From contig QHXI01000049.1 in NCBI GenBank assembly GCA_003222895.1, forward strand, positions 62,001 to 126,000: a stretch of 64,000 bases of DNA, given 5' to 3'. The DNA comes from Acidobacteriota bacterium (GTDB lineage Bacteria; Acidobacteriota; Blastocatellia; Pyrinomonadales; Pyrinomonadaceae). Positions 7,774 through 15,152 of the stretch are shown in pieces. Positions within the stretch are counted from its first letter, which is position 1; each line of letters opens with the position of its first letter. Under the pieces are notes generated by a model that did no database searches, was not told the origin of the DNA, and was given only the letters and a program-made list of their open reading frames with translations. The position numbers were made by a program, and so were the translations under genes.

Positions 7774-9059
7774 TTGGATTTGCCGGACTATCACATTTGG
7801 GCGTCGTATCGGCAATCGCGACCGCCGCGAAAGGCTTCGAGGTTTTGGCTTACGATGGCGACGCCAGTCTTTGCGAGTCGCTCAATCGTGGACAAATTAG
7901 TTTTTTCGAGCCGGAACTAGAGAAGCTACTCAAGGTAAACCAATCGCGAATTCGTTTTGTCGCTGACGCCGCGGCCTTAACACAGTGTGACGTAATTTAT
8001 TTTTCGCGCGACGTTGCGACGGACGATCAGGGCCGCAGCAATCTTTCGCCGCTGACAGATTTGATTGAGCGAGTTGTTCCATCTGCCGCGATGGGCGCGA
8101 CCCTCGTGATCCTGAGCCAGGTGCCGCCGGGTTTTACTCGCCGGCTGGCAAAGAAAGTCGGACAATCATTCGCAGATCGTCAGTTACAAGTCTGCTATCA
8201 AGTGGAGACATTGATCTTTGGCCGCGCAGTTGAACGGGCCCTTTATCCCGAGCGTTTTATCATCGGTGCTGCCGATGGTCGCAGGGCACTTCCTCGAGCA
8301 TTCACCGAGTTACTCGCGGCATTCACCTGCCCTATCCTCACGATGCGCTATGAGAGTGCGGAGCTGGCAAAGATTTCCATTAACATGTGCCTGGTTTCAT
8401 CCGTCTCGGTCGCTAACACGATGGCGGAGCTATGCGAGAGGATCGGCGCCGACTGGTCTGAGATTGTTCCGGCACTTAAACTCGACAAGCGGATTGGCCC
8501 ACATGCTTATCTCAGTCCCGGTCTCGGTATCGCCGGTGGAAATCTCGAACGCGATCTCGCTACGGTCGTGGCGCTGGCCAATGAGTTTGGTGCGGATGAC
8601 GGGGTCGTGGACTCCTGGATTTCAAATAGCCGCTACCGCCGCGACTGGGTTTTGCAGCAGATGCACCAGCAAGTGCTCTCGAGGATTCAAAACCCGTTAA
8701 TCGCGATTTGGGGCTTGGCTTATAAACAAGATACGGACTCGACGAGAAATTCGCCGGCACTTTTCTTGATCGAGGCGCTCAAGCCCTTTCGCATTCAGGC
8801 CTACGATCCAAGCGTGAAGCTCGATCGCGTTTCCGCGGCAAATCTTAGGCAAACGGAGTCAGCCCTTGATGCTTGCGCCGGTGCTGATGTATTAGCGATC
8901 ATGACTCCGTGGAAAGAGTTTTCGGATATCAGTCTCGACGACATTAAGGTGTCCATGAAAGGCCGCTCGATCATTGATCCGTACGGCACGTTGAACGGCG
9001 ACGCCTGCATCGAAGCTGAGTTCTCGTACTTCAAACTTGGATCGGGAGATTGTGAGTAA
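7770..9059 (+). CDS. UDP-glucose/GDP-mannose dehydrogenase homologue lacking the catalytic Cys
   Basis: A 429-residue three-domain nucleotide-sugar dehydrogenase homologue. The N-terminal NAD loop is GFAGLSHLG (3-11). The central helix keeps Lys201 and Asn205 (AELAKISIN), which in the family assist catalysis. The C-terminal domain (YDPSV near 269 bp from the end) is present. At the active-site segment, where AlgD/UGDH read GGSCxPKD, this protein reads GGNLERD: the nucleophilic Cys is Asn258 and the following Lys is Arg261. The two-step oxidation to a uronic acid through a thioester should therefore be blocked. It may stop at an aldehyde, act as a simple reductase/epimerase, or be non-catalytic. 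Length is normal, with no frameshift. Confidence 0.8.
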   Translation: MIGFAGLSHLGVVSAIATAAKGFEVLAYDGDASLCESLNRGQISFFEPELEKLLKVNQSRIRFVADAAALTQCDVIYFSRDVATDDQGRSNLSPLTDLIERVVPSAAMGATLVILSQVPPGFTRRLAKKVGQSFADRQLQVCYQVETLIFGRAVERALYPERFIIGAADGRRALPRAFTELLAAFTCPILTMRYESAELAKISINMCLVSSVSVANTMAELCERIGADWSEIVPALKLDKRIGPHAYLSPGLGIAGGNLERDLATVVALANEFGADDGVVDSWISNSRYRRDWVLQQMHQQVLSRIQNPLIAIWGLAYKQDTDSTRNSPALFLIEALKPFRIQAYDPSVKLDRVSAANLRQTESALDACAGADVLAIMTPWKEFSDISLDDIKVSMKGRSIIDPYGTLNGDACIEAEFSYFKLGSGDCE

Positions 9060-9062
9060 CCA

Positions 9063-9959
9063 GTGGAACACCTTGAGTCGAAACCAACTTTGCCGGCGCG
9101 CGTCGTAGTTTTAGGCGCGACGGGATTTGTCGGTCAGGACCTGATAATGCGTTTGCAATCAAGAGGAATTGAGGTGCTGCCCCTGTCGTCGCGCGAAATC
9201 GATCTCGCGAAGCCCGAGGCTACCGAGAAACTAAAGAACCTTGTGCGCGATAGAGACTCGCTGGTTATCGTATCGGCGTTGACACCGGACAAAGGAAAAG
9301 ACGTGGCGACGCTGGTGCGCAATCTGTCGATGGTCCAAAACGTTGCCGCTTTTTTGGAAGAGACGCAATGCGCGCACGTCGTCTACATCAGTTCTGATGC
9401 CGTCTATGCAGATGATGCCAATCCTGTGAGAGAGACTTCCTGTTGCGATCCGTCGAGTTTTCACGGACTGATGCATCTAGTGCGTGAGCGCGTTCTGGCG
9501 GCTGCCGTTCAAAAGCAGGGAACCCCGCTGATGATTCTGCGTCCAACAGCAATCTACGGAGCTGCCGATACACACAACAGCTACGGCCCCAATCGGTTTT
9601 TGAGAACCGCGCTAAAAAATCGCGAGATCAAGTTGTTTGGCATGGGTGAAGAGAAACGTGACCATTTGTGTATCAAGGACCTCAGTGAAATTACGTTACT
9701 ATCCCTTGAACGACGAAGTCAGGGAGTATTGAATGTGGCTACCGGCGAATCGGTTTCGTTCTTCGATCTCGCTGAAATGATCAAAGCGCTTTGCGGCAAT
9801 GAGACGCGAATTGAAGGTTCGCCTCGCGCGAATCCGGTAACGCACCGGCATTTTGAGATTAGCGCTTTATACAAGGGGTTTCCGGAATTCAGATTCACAA
9901 TGTTGGCGGACGGCTTAACGGAATCGTTCGCGATCATGAAGCGTTCGCTCGTTGGTTAG
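9063..9959 (+). CDS. NAD-dependent epimerase-like SDR with altered catalytic pair
   Basis: A 298-residue extended SDR starting with GTG 3 bp after the dehydrogenase homologue. The NAD loop GATGFVG (18-24) and the VYISSDAVY strand (107-115) are intact. The position of the YxxxK pair reads HGLMH: His134 and His138 in SSFHGLMHLVRER, although the surrounding MxLxxERVL pattern aligns well with normal members. It probably still binds NAD and a sugar nucleotide, but the usual Tyr base is absent. It follows another dehydrogenase homologue with a lost catalytic residue, so the pair may share an unusual step. Function is not assignable. Confidence 0.75.
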   Translation: MEHLESKPTLPARVVVLGATGFVGQDLIMRLQSRGIEVLPLSSREIDLAKPEATEKLKNLVRDRDSLVIVSALTPDKGKDVATLVRNLSMVQNVAAFLEETQCAHVVYISSDAVYADDANPVRETSCCDPSSFHGLMHLVRERVLAAAVQKQGTPLMILRPTAIYGAADTHNSYGPNRFLRTALKNREIKLFGMGEEKRDHLCIKDLSEITLLSLERRSQGVLNVATGESVSFFDLAEMIKALCGNETRIEGSPRANPVTHRHFEISALYKGFPEFRFTMLADGLTESFAIMKRSLVG

Positions 9960-9977
9960 CGCTCGCGTACTCACGGT

Positions 9978-10442
9978 TTGATTGGAACAGTTTTGAGCGA
10001 GTCTCTTCCGAGCAAGCGGGTTGCCTCTATTTTCCTCCTGCGAGATGATAGTGCCCTTCTCTTGCAGCACCGTGACGACAAACCCGGGTTACCGTTGGCC
10101 GGCAAGTGGGCCCCGCCGGGTGGTCATTGCGACGCGAACGAAAATCTAGAGACTTGCGCTCGCCGCGAAATGCTCGAGGAAACCGGTTATGAATGCAGTG
10201 AGTTGAACCTGCTGGATACTATCGTTGATGACAACATCGAGAACGAGCCGCCTTATCTCTTAACCGCTTTTTGGACGCTCTATGACGGCCGGCAACGTTT
10301 GCGTTGTGGTGAAGGACAAGCCGTTGAGTTCGTGGCGCGGACCGACGTTTCGCACTATGACGTACCCGAATATCTGGTTCGAATTTGGGACCAGGCAATT
10401 GTCGTTTTGAAGAATCGAAGACTGCTTAAGGAGTGTAGATGA
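9978..10442 (+). CDS. NUDIX hydrolase
   Basis: A 154-residue Nudix protein. The complete Nudix box starts at Gly49 (GHCDANE, then REMLEETGYE), matching GX5EX7REUXEEXGU, with the preceding PPGG turn. The family hydrolyses nucleoside diphosphate derivatives, and in sugar loci it can act on GDP- or UDP-sugars. The start is TTG at 9978, chosen because no ATG or GTG precedes the first conserved strand. The stop overlaps the next gene as ATGA, so it belongs to the same transcript. The substrate is unknown; it may clear off-pathway nucleotide sugars. Confidence 0.87.
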   Translation: MIGTVLSESLPSKRVASIFLLRDDSALLLQHRDDKPGLPLAGKWAPPGGHCDANENLETCARREMLEETGYECSELNLLDTIVDDNIENEPPYLLTAFWTLYDGRQRLRCGEGQAVEFVARTDVSHYDVPEYLVRIWDQAIVVLKNRRLLKECR

Positions 10443-11431
10443 AAACTTACGTCATTCTTGGCGGCAACGGTGTATTTGGTGTTCAGGCCGCATTTTATCT
10501 GCTGGAAAATGCAAATCCGAAAAAGGTCATCTGTGTCGGACGCAACCCGGAGAAACCGGAAGCCTTCACGCTCAATGTGGGCCGTGGAGACCCGCGCTAC
10601 GTTTATCATCAAATTCATGTCGTCTACGAACAGGATCGTCTCTTTGAAATGTTCGATGCCGAAAGACCGGAAGTCATCATCAACTTCGCAGCGCAGGGTG
10701 AGGGCGCTGCTTCGTGGTCTAAGTTCTGGCGCTTCTATGAAACGAATTCGGTCGCGCTGGCGAAGATGACTGAAGAGTTGCTGCACCGTGATTACCTTGA
10801 GCGGTGGATTCAAATTGGAACTTCGGAACTCTACGGTTCATGCGATTTTCCCGCGAAAGAAGAAACACCGATTCAGCCCACCAGTCCTTATGCCGCGTCA
10901 AAGGCAGCGGCCGACATGCACCTTTTGTCGATCGCCAGGGTGCTCAAGTTTCCAATGAACATCATTCGACCTTCCAACGCCTACGCGCCGGGTCAACTCC
11001 TGCACCGCGTGATTCCGAAAGCTGTGCTGTGCGGATTGATAGGAGAGAAATTGCCTCTGCATGGCGGGGGCCGAGCGCGCAAGTCATACATTCACGCCAG
11101 AGATCTGGGGCGCGCGATTCATCTGGTGTCGGAAAAAGCGCCGCTGGGCACCGTTTATAACGCTGGACCTCCTGAACCGACGTCGATCCGCGATCTCGTC
11201 GCGAAGGTTGCGGAAGGTATGAACATTCCATTCGATCAATTGTGTGAAGTCAGCGGCGAACGTCTGGGACAGGACTCACAGTATTGGCTTGACAGCAGCG
11301 CGATCAAACGCGACGTCGGTTGGGAACCGACGATTGGACTGGAAGAAGGAATCAAGGAAATGGTCGATTGGGGCAAGAAGTATGTCGACTACCTGAAGAC
11401 TGTTCCCACGGGGTACGTCCTGCGAGCATGA
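10439..11431 (+). CDS. NAD-dependent epimerase/dehydratase, GDP-mannose 4,6-dehydratase-like
   Basis: A 330-residue extended SDR with GGNGVFG (8-14), an IGTSELYG strand (126-133) whose Ser-Glu pair resembles 4,6-dehydratases, and YAASK (Tyr151/Lys155). The C-terminal segment GRARKSYIHARDLGRA binds the sugar-nucleotide moiety. It probably forms a 4-keto-6-deoxy sugar or epimerises one. It lies directly before a split transketolase: in branched-chain or higher-carbon sugar pathways a keto sugar nucleotide is the acceptor for a two-carbon unit from a thiamine enzyme, which makes this pairing suggestive. A 23-bp gap follows. Confidence 0.8.
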   Translation: MKTYVILGGNGVFGVQAAFYLLENANPKKVICVGRNPEKPEAFTLNVGRGDPRYVYHQIHVVYEQDRLFEMFDAERPEVIINFAAQGEGAASWSKFWRFYETNSVALAKMTEELLHRDYLERWIQIGTSELYGSCDFPAKEETPIQPTSPYAASKAAADMHLLSIARVLKFPMNIIRPSNAYAPGQLLHRVIPKAVLCGLIGEKLPLHGGGRARKSYIHARDLGRAIHLVSEKAPLGTVYNAGPPEPTSIRDLVAKVAEGMNIPFDQLCEVSGERLGQDSQYWLDSSAIKRDVGWEPTIGLEEGIKEMVDWGKKYVDYLKTVPTGYVLRA

Positions 11432-11454
11432 GTCGCTCGCCTGCTGATCTATAA

Positions 11455-12294
11455 ATGATCAAAACGGAAATACTAACCGAGTCTTTTGACGCCGCGGCTT
11501 CACGGCGAAGGTGTCTGAAGTTTCGTCGACGCATGCTCGACATCTCCCAGACCGTAACCGCGCTGCATCTTGCCGGGGCTTTTTCGTGTCTCGAGATTGT
11601 CGACTGCATCTACTACGGATTGATGCGGCGCGATCAGTCCGGCGATTCCAGGGATACGTTTCTCCTCTCGAAAGGCCATGGTTCTTTGGCGCAGTACGTA
11701 GTGCTCGAGGATCTTGGTATCCTGCCGCGCGAGCAACTAGACAACTTCTGCCGGCCCGGTTACCTACTCGGCACGCATCCCGATTTCGGCATACCGGGAA
11801 TCGAAGCTGCTACGGGCTCGCTTGGCCATGGACTTCCCATCGCGGTCGGGATGGCATTGGCTGACAAAGTGCAATCAGCGGATCGGACCGTGTATGTAGT
11901 GTTAAGCGACGGCGAATTGCAGGAAGGCTCGACTTGGGAGGCCATGATGCTTGCGCCCTCTCTCGGCCTGCGGAACCTCGTTGCGGTAGTTGATCTGAAT
12001 GACTTCCAATCGCTGGGCCGCACCAGTGAAATTTTTCCTAATTTTTATCCGGTGGTAGACAAAGTGCAAGCCTTTGGCTGGGAAGCAGTCGAAGTGGACG
12101 GCCACGATCAGCAAACAATTTTCAATGCGGTGTCATCGCGCAGCGGCAACGCGCCCATGATGATCATCGCGCGAACTATCAAGGGCAAGGGCGTGAGTTA
12201 CATGGAGAACGTGCCCATCTGGCATTACCGTTCACCCTCGCCGGAAGAATATCAGCAAGCTTTGGCAGAGTTGTCAGGAGAAGAAGAAGCTTGA
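11455..12294 (+). CDS. Transketolase, N-terminal (ThDP pyrophosphate-binding) subunit
   Basis: A 279-residue subunit corresponding to the first third of transketolase. It has SKGHGSLAQY (72-81), GSLGHGLP (121-128) and the ThDP/Mg motif SDGELQEGSTWEA from 151 with the closing Asn172. The Pyr domain is supplied by the next gene, whose TTG start overlaps this stop. Split transketolases of this type are common in secondary-metabolite and polysaccharide loci. The likely role is transfer of a C2 ketol unit onto or from a sugar. Together with the transaldolase at 2491 it could build a heptulose or octulose skeleton. Confidence 0.88.
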   Translation: MIKTEILTESFDAAASRRRCLKFRRRMLDISQTVTALHLAGAFSCLEIVDCIYYGLMRRDQSGDSRDTFLLSKGHGSLAQYVVLEDLGILPREQLDNFCRPGYLLGTHPDFGIPGIEAATGSLGHGLPIAVGMALADKVQSADRTVYVVLSDGELQEGSTWEAMMLAPSLGLRNLVAVVDLNDFQSLGRTSEIFPNFYPVVDKVQAFGWEAVEVDGHDQQTIFNAVSSRSGNAPMMIIARTIKGKGVSYMENVPIWHYRSPSPEEYQQALAELSGEEEA

Positions 12295-13211
12295 GAGATA
12301 CGTTTGCGCGAACCCTTTATCAGGTCGCGAAGAAACAGCCTAACGTCTTTATCGTGGTCGCGGATATTTCGCCGGCCGGCAGCATGGCTCCGTTTCGCGA
12401 CGAGTTCCCGAATCAGTTCATCAATGTCGGTGTAGCAGAGCAGACCATGATAAGCCTTTGCGCCGGCCTTGCGTTGCGCGGTTGCCGTGCTTTTGCATAC
12501 ACGATCGCGACCTTCTCGATTTATCGTCCGTTTGAGCAAGTAAGGGTCGATCTTTGCTATCAAAATCTGCCCGTGACTGTGGTGGGAATTGGCGGCGGCG
12601 TTTCGTACTCGACGCTGGGCGGAACTCATCATGCGCAGGAGGACATCGCAGTCGTAGGCGCGATCCCGAACATGGCGGTTCTCGCGCCGTGTGATCCGTT
12701 GGAGACTGAAGCCGCGACGTGGGTATGCGCCGAACGAAATGGGCCAACGTATTTGCGATTGGGAAAAGCGGGCGAACCCAACCTGACGACTGACGCGCCT
12801 GAGCCTTTTGAATTTGGCAAAGTGCGCTTGATCCGAGAAGGCAAGGACGTTTGCATCATCTCGTATGGCCCGATTATGAAGATGGCCTGGGAAATTGCCG
12901 AACGAATTGAGCGCGAGCAAGGTCGAACTGTCGCGCTCGTTTCGGCGCACACAGTCAAGCCACTGGATCGAGTCGGCGTCAAACGCATTCTCGATCGGTT
13001 CGAAACTGTCGCCGTAATCGAAGAGCATTCACCGCGCGGAAGCTTAGGTGGTGAGGTGAAACAATTGGCCTGGGACGCAAGCGCAAAATGCCGCCTCGTG
13101 ACTTTCAGTTTGCGGGACGCATTTATTCATCAGTTTGGCTCACAGCGCGACATGTGGACGGCTCACGGTCTCGATCCAGAGATCATTTATCAAAGCATCG
13201 TCGCAGGTTGA
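12291..13211 (+). CDS. Transketolase, C-terminal (Pyr and C-domain) subunit
   Basis: A 306-residue subunit. VGVAEQ contains the ThDP-activating Glu50, TFSIYRPFEQVR is at 74-85 and THHAQEDIA at 112-120, followed by the transketolase C-terminal domain. It starts with TTG overlapping the stop of the N-terminal subunit, which couples their translation and fits an obligate heterodimer/heterotetramer. Without the preceding subunit it would have no pyrophosphate-binding half. The downstream methyltransferase begins about 20 bp later. Confidence 0.88.
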   Translation: MRDTFARTLYQVAKKQPNVFIVVADISPAGSMAPFRDEFPNQFINVGVAEQTMISLCAGLALRGCRAFAYTIATFSIYRPFEQVRVDLCYQNLPVTVVGIGGGVSYSTLGGTHHAQEDIAVVGAIPNMAVLAPCDPLETEAATWVCAERNGPTYLRLGKAGEPNLTTDAPEPFEFGKVRLIREGKDVCIISYGPIMKMAWEIAERIEREQGRTVALVSAHTVKPLDRVGVKRILDRFETVAVIEEHSPRGSLGGEVKQLAWDASAKCRLVTFSLRDAFIHQFGSQRDMWTAHGLDPEIIYQSIVAG

Positions 13212-13230
13212 TCGGGAGAATGCGGGAAGT

Positions 13231-13899
13231 TTGAAAACTGAAATCAATCTGCTTGATCGATATCCGCCGTCGTCGCGCACGGGAAAGGTCGGCGAACGCG
13301 CAATTCTCATTACCGAGGAACAACGGGAAATCTCTCGCCAATTCGGCGAGCAGTACTTCGATGGTGATCGCATGTATGGATACGGCGGCTACCATTATCA
13401 TCCTCGATTCTGGCAGGGAGTTGTGCGGCGAATTCGCGATTATTATCAGCTCGCGGAAGATGCGAGTTTGCTGGATATAGGCTGCGCCAAAGGTTTCATG
13501 CTTCACGATTTCAAAGAACTGATGCCGGACCTGACGATTGCCGGCCTCGATATTTCTGAATACGCAATTGCGCATGCGATGGAATCCGTGAAGCCGTTCG
13601 TTCGAGCGGGCAATGCGCGAGAGCTGCCTTACGATGACAACTCTTTCGATCTGGTGACCGCCATAAACACCGTGCACAACTTGCCACTCGAAGAATGTAA
13701 GCAGGCCCTTCGCGAAATTCAGCGGGTCTCGCGAAAACATTCGTTTGTGCAACTGGACGCTTATCGAACTCAAGAAGAGAAGGAACGTCTGGAACGATGG
13801 GTACTGACTTGCAAGACTTACATGCACGTCGACGAGTGGCGGAACTTGTTCGAACAGATTTGCTACACTGGCGATTACTATTGGTTTATCGCTGAATAG
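13231..13899 (+). CDS. Class I SAM-dependent methyltransferase
   Basis: A 222-residue methyltransferase. Motif I is LLDIGCAKGFML (80-91), the acidic residue after strand 2 is in IAGLDIS, and DNSFDLVTAINTVHNLP marks motif IV. I chose the TTG at 13231 with the purine-rich GCGGGAAG just upstream; a longer version beginning at 13135 would lie inside the transketolase gene. It resembles small-molecule or sugar methyltransferases of the Methyltransf_11 group. The acceptor could be the product of the transketolase module. It is followed by 36 bp and then the acyl-module SDR. Confidence 0.8.
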   Translation: MKTEINLLDRYPPSSRTGKVGERAILITEEQREISRQFGEQYFDGDRMYGYGGYHYHPRFWQGVVRRIRDYYQLAEDASLLDIGCAKGFMLHDFKELMPDLTIAGLDISEYAIAHAMESVKPFVRAGNARELPYDDNSFDLVTAINTVHNLPLEECKQALREIQRVSRKHSFVQLDAYRTQEEKERLERWVLTCKTYMHVDEWRNLFEQICYTGDYYWFIAE

Positions 13900-13935
13900 A
13901 ATGGCGGGCGGCTATTTGGCGGTCTGATTATTGAG

Positions 13936-14679
13936 ATGAGCAGTAAGCGCTTTGAGGGCCAGAGGATTTTGGTGTGTGGTGGAGCGACCGGAATCGGCGC
14001 AGCCACCGCCCGCCTGCTGGGATCAGAGGGCGCGACGGTTTGTATACAATATCGCCAACGTGAGACGGAGGCGAAAGAGATGTGCCGCCAGCTTCGCTCG
14101 GACGGCGCTTCGGTTGAAATATTCCCCGCCGACCTGACGGATTCGGATCAAGTGAAGAGTTTAATAAAGGACGTAGGCGTAATGCACGGGCTGGTACATT
14201 CGGTCTCACCCGCGCTCCCGAACGCGCTCTTTTATCAAATCAACTGGTCGGAGTACGAGCAACACTGGTCGACTGCTGTGGAAAGCGCCTACTGGCTGCT
14301 TAAACATAGTCTTGAATCCGAGTCTTGCGCTCTGCAAGCGGTCGTCTTTGTTCTCTCTAGCTATACGATTGGAGTCCCGCCAAAGAATTTGGCTCCTTAC
14401 ATCAGCGCCAAATATGCGTTGCTCGGTTTATGTAAGGTGATGGCCCTGGAGTTGGCTGAACGCGGCATCAGAATAAACTCGATTTCTCCGGGGTTTACCC
14501 CTACTCCCTTGACAGCTCATATTGAGCCTCGCTTACAGGACTTCGTGGCGCGCGGTATACCCATGCATCGTCTAGGCTCTTCGGAAGACGCCGCGATGGC
14601 TGCGGCTTTCTTATTAAGCAGTGAAAGTAGTTTCATCACAGGTGTAAATCTGCCAGTTAGTGGCGGGGCGGCGATGTGA
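13936..14679 (+). CDS. Short-chain dehydrogenase/reductase, FabG-like
   Basis: A 247-residue classical SDR. TGxxxGIG appears as GGATGIGAA (15-23), the catalytic Ser is in LSSY near 141-142, the YISAK pair is Tyr155/Lys159, and the NSISPGFTPTPLT substrate loop follows. FabG relatives reduce 3-ketoacyl thioesters; other classical SDRs oxidise sugar or steroid alcohols. Directly upstream of a MaoC-type hydratase, an FkbH-like protein and an acyl carrier protein, a 3-ketoacyl-ACP reductase role is the most economical reading, but this is contextual inference. Confidence 0.85.
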   Translation: MSSKRFEGQRILVCGGATGIGAATARLLGSEGATVCIQYRQRETEAKEMCRQLRSDGASVEIFPADLTDSDQVKSLIKDVGVMHGLVHSVSPALPNALFYQINWSEYEQHWSTAVESAYWLLKHSLESESCALQAVVFVLSSYTIGVPPKNLAPYISAKYALLGLCKVMALELAERGIRINSISPGFTPTPLTAHIEPRLQDFVARGIPMHRLGSSEDAAMAAAFLLSSESSFITGVNLPVSGGAAM

Positions 14680-14699
14680 CTAGCGAAGGTGTGAAATAG

Positions 14700-15152
14700 A
14701 TGTGCGCCGCTCACATAACGGTAGATCCGCTGACACAATCCGTAGCGCGCAATTTTTCTGAGCTTGCGGTCGGCGACAGGTGTACTGAGACGATTCGGAT
14801 TACGAATGATTTGGTGGAAGCTTTTATAAAGATGTCCGGTGATTCGGCGCCGGTTCATTCCGATGCTTCGTTAGCTCGACAGATGAATTATTCCGGCCGC
14901 GTCGTTCACGGATTACTAGTGACGCTTCGCTTTTCCCGGTTGCTCGGGATGTTCGTGCCTGGAACAATGTCGGTGATTCATTCCATCAGGTTCGATTACG
15001 TTCGACCAGTCATGATCGGCGATGAACTAACTTATTCAGTCACCATCGCGCGTTTGAGTGCCGCAGCTAAATTAGCGGTGTTAGATCTAGCGGCATCACG
15101 CGACGGAAAAATCTGCGCGAAAGGGGTGGCCCAATGCGTGCTGATCCAATGA
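14700..15152 (+). CDS. MaoC-like hot-dog dehydratase
   Basis: A 150-residue single hot-dog protein with the R-specific hydratase motif MSGDSAPVHSDASLA: Asp48 and His53 are the expected catalytic pair, with Ala where most members have Asn. GRVVHGLLV follows. Such enzymes add water to or remove it from trans-2-enoyl thioesters. Beside a FabG-like SDR and an ACP it could interconvert 3-hydroxyacyl- and enoyl-ACP for a short acyl decoration. Its end overlaps the FkbH-like gene by up to 19 bp, so the two are probably translationally coupled. Confidence 0.83.
   Translation: MCAAHITVDPLTQSVARNFSELAVGDRCTETIRITNDLVEAFIKMSGDSAPVHSDASLARQMNYSGRVVHGLLVTLRFSRLLGMFVPGTMSVIHSIRFDYVRPVMIGDELTYSVTIARLSAAAKLAVLDLAASRDGKICAKGVAQCVLIQ

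Noticed and set aside
12252-13028. Minus-strand open frame of 258 codons
   Set aside because: Antisense to the transketolase C subunit, which has all its motifs in frame.
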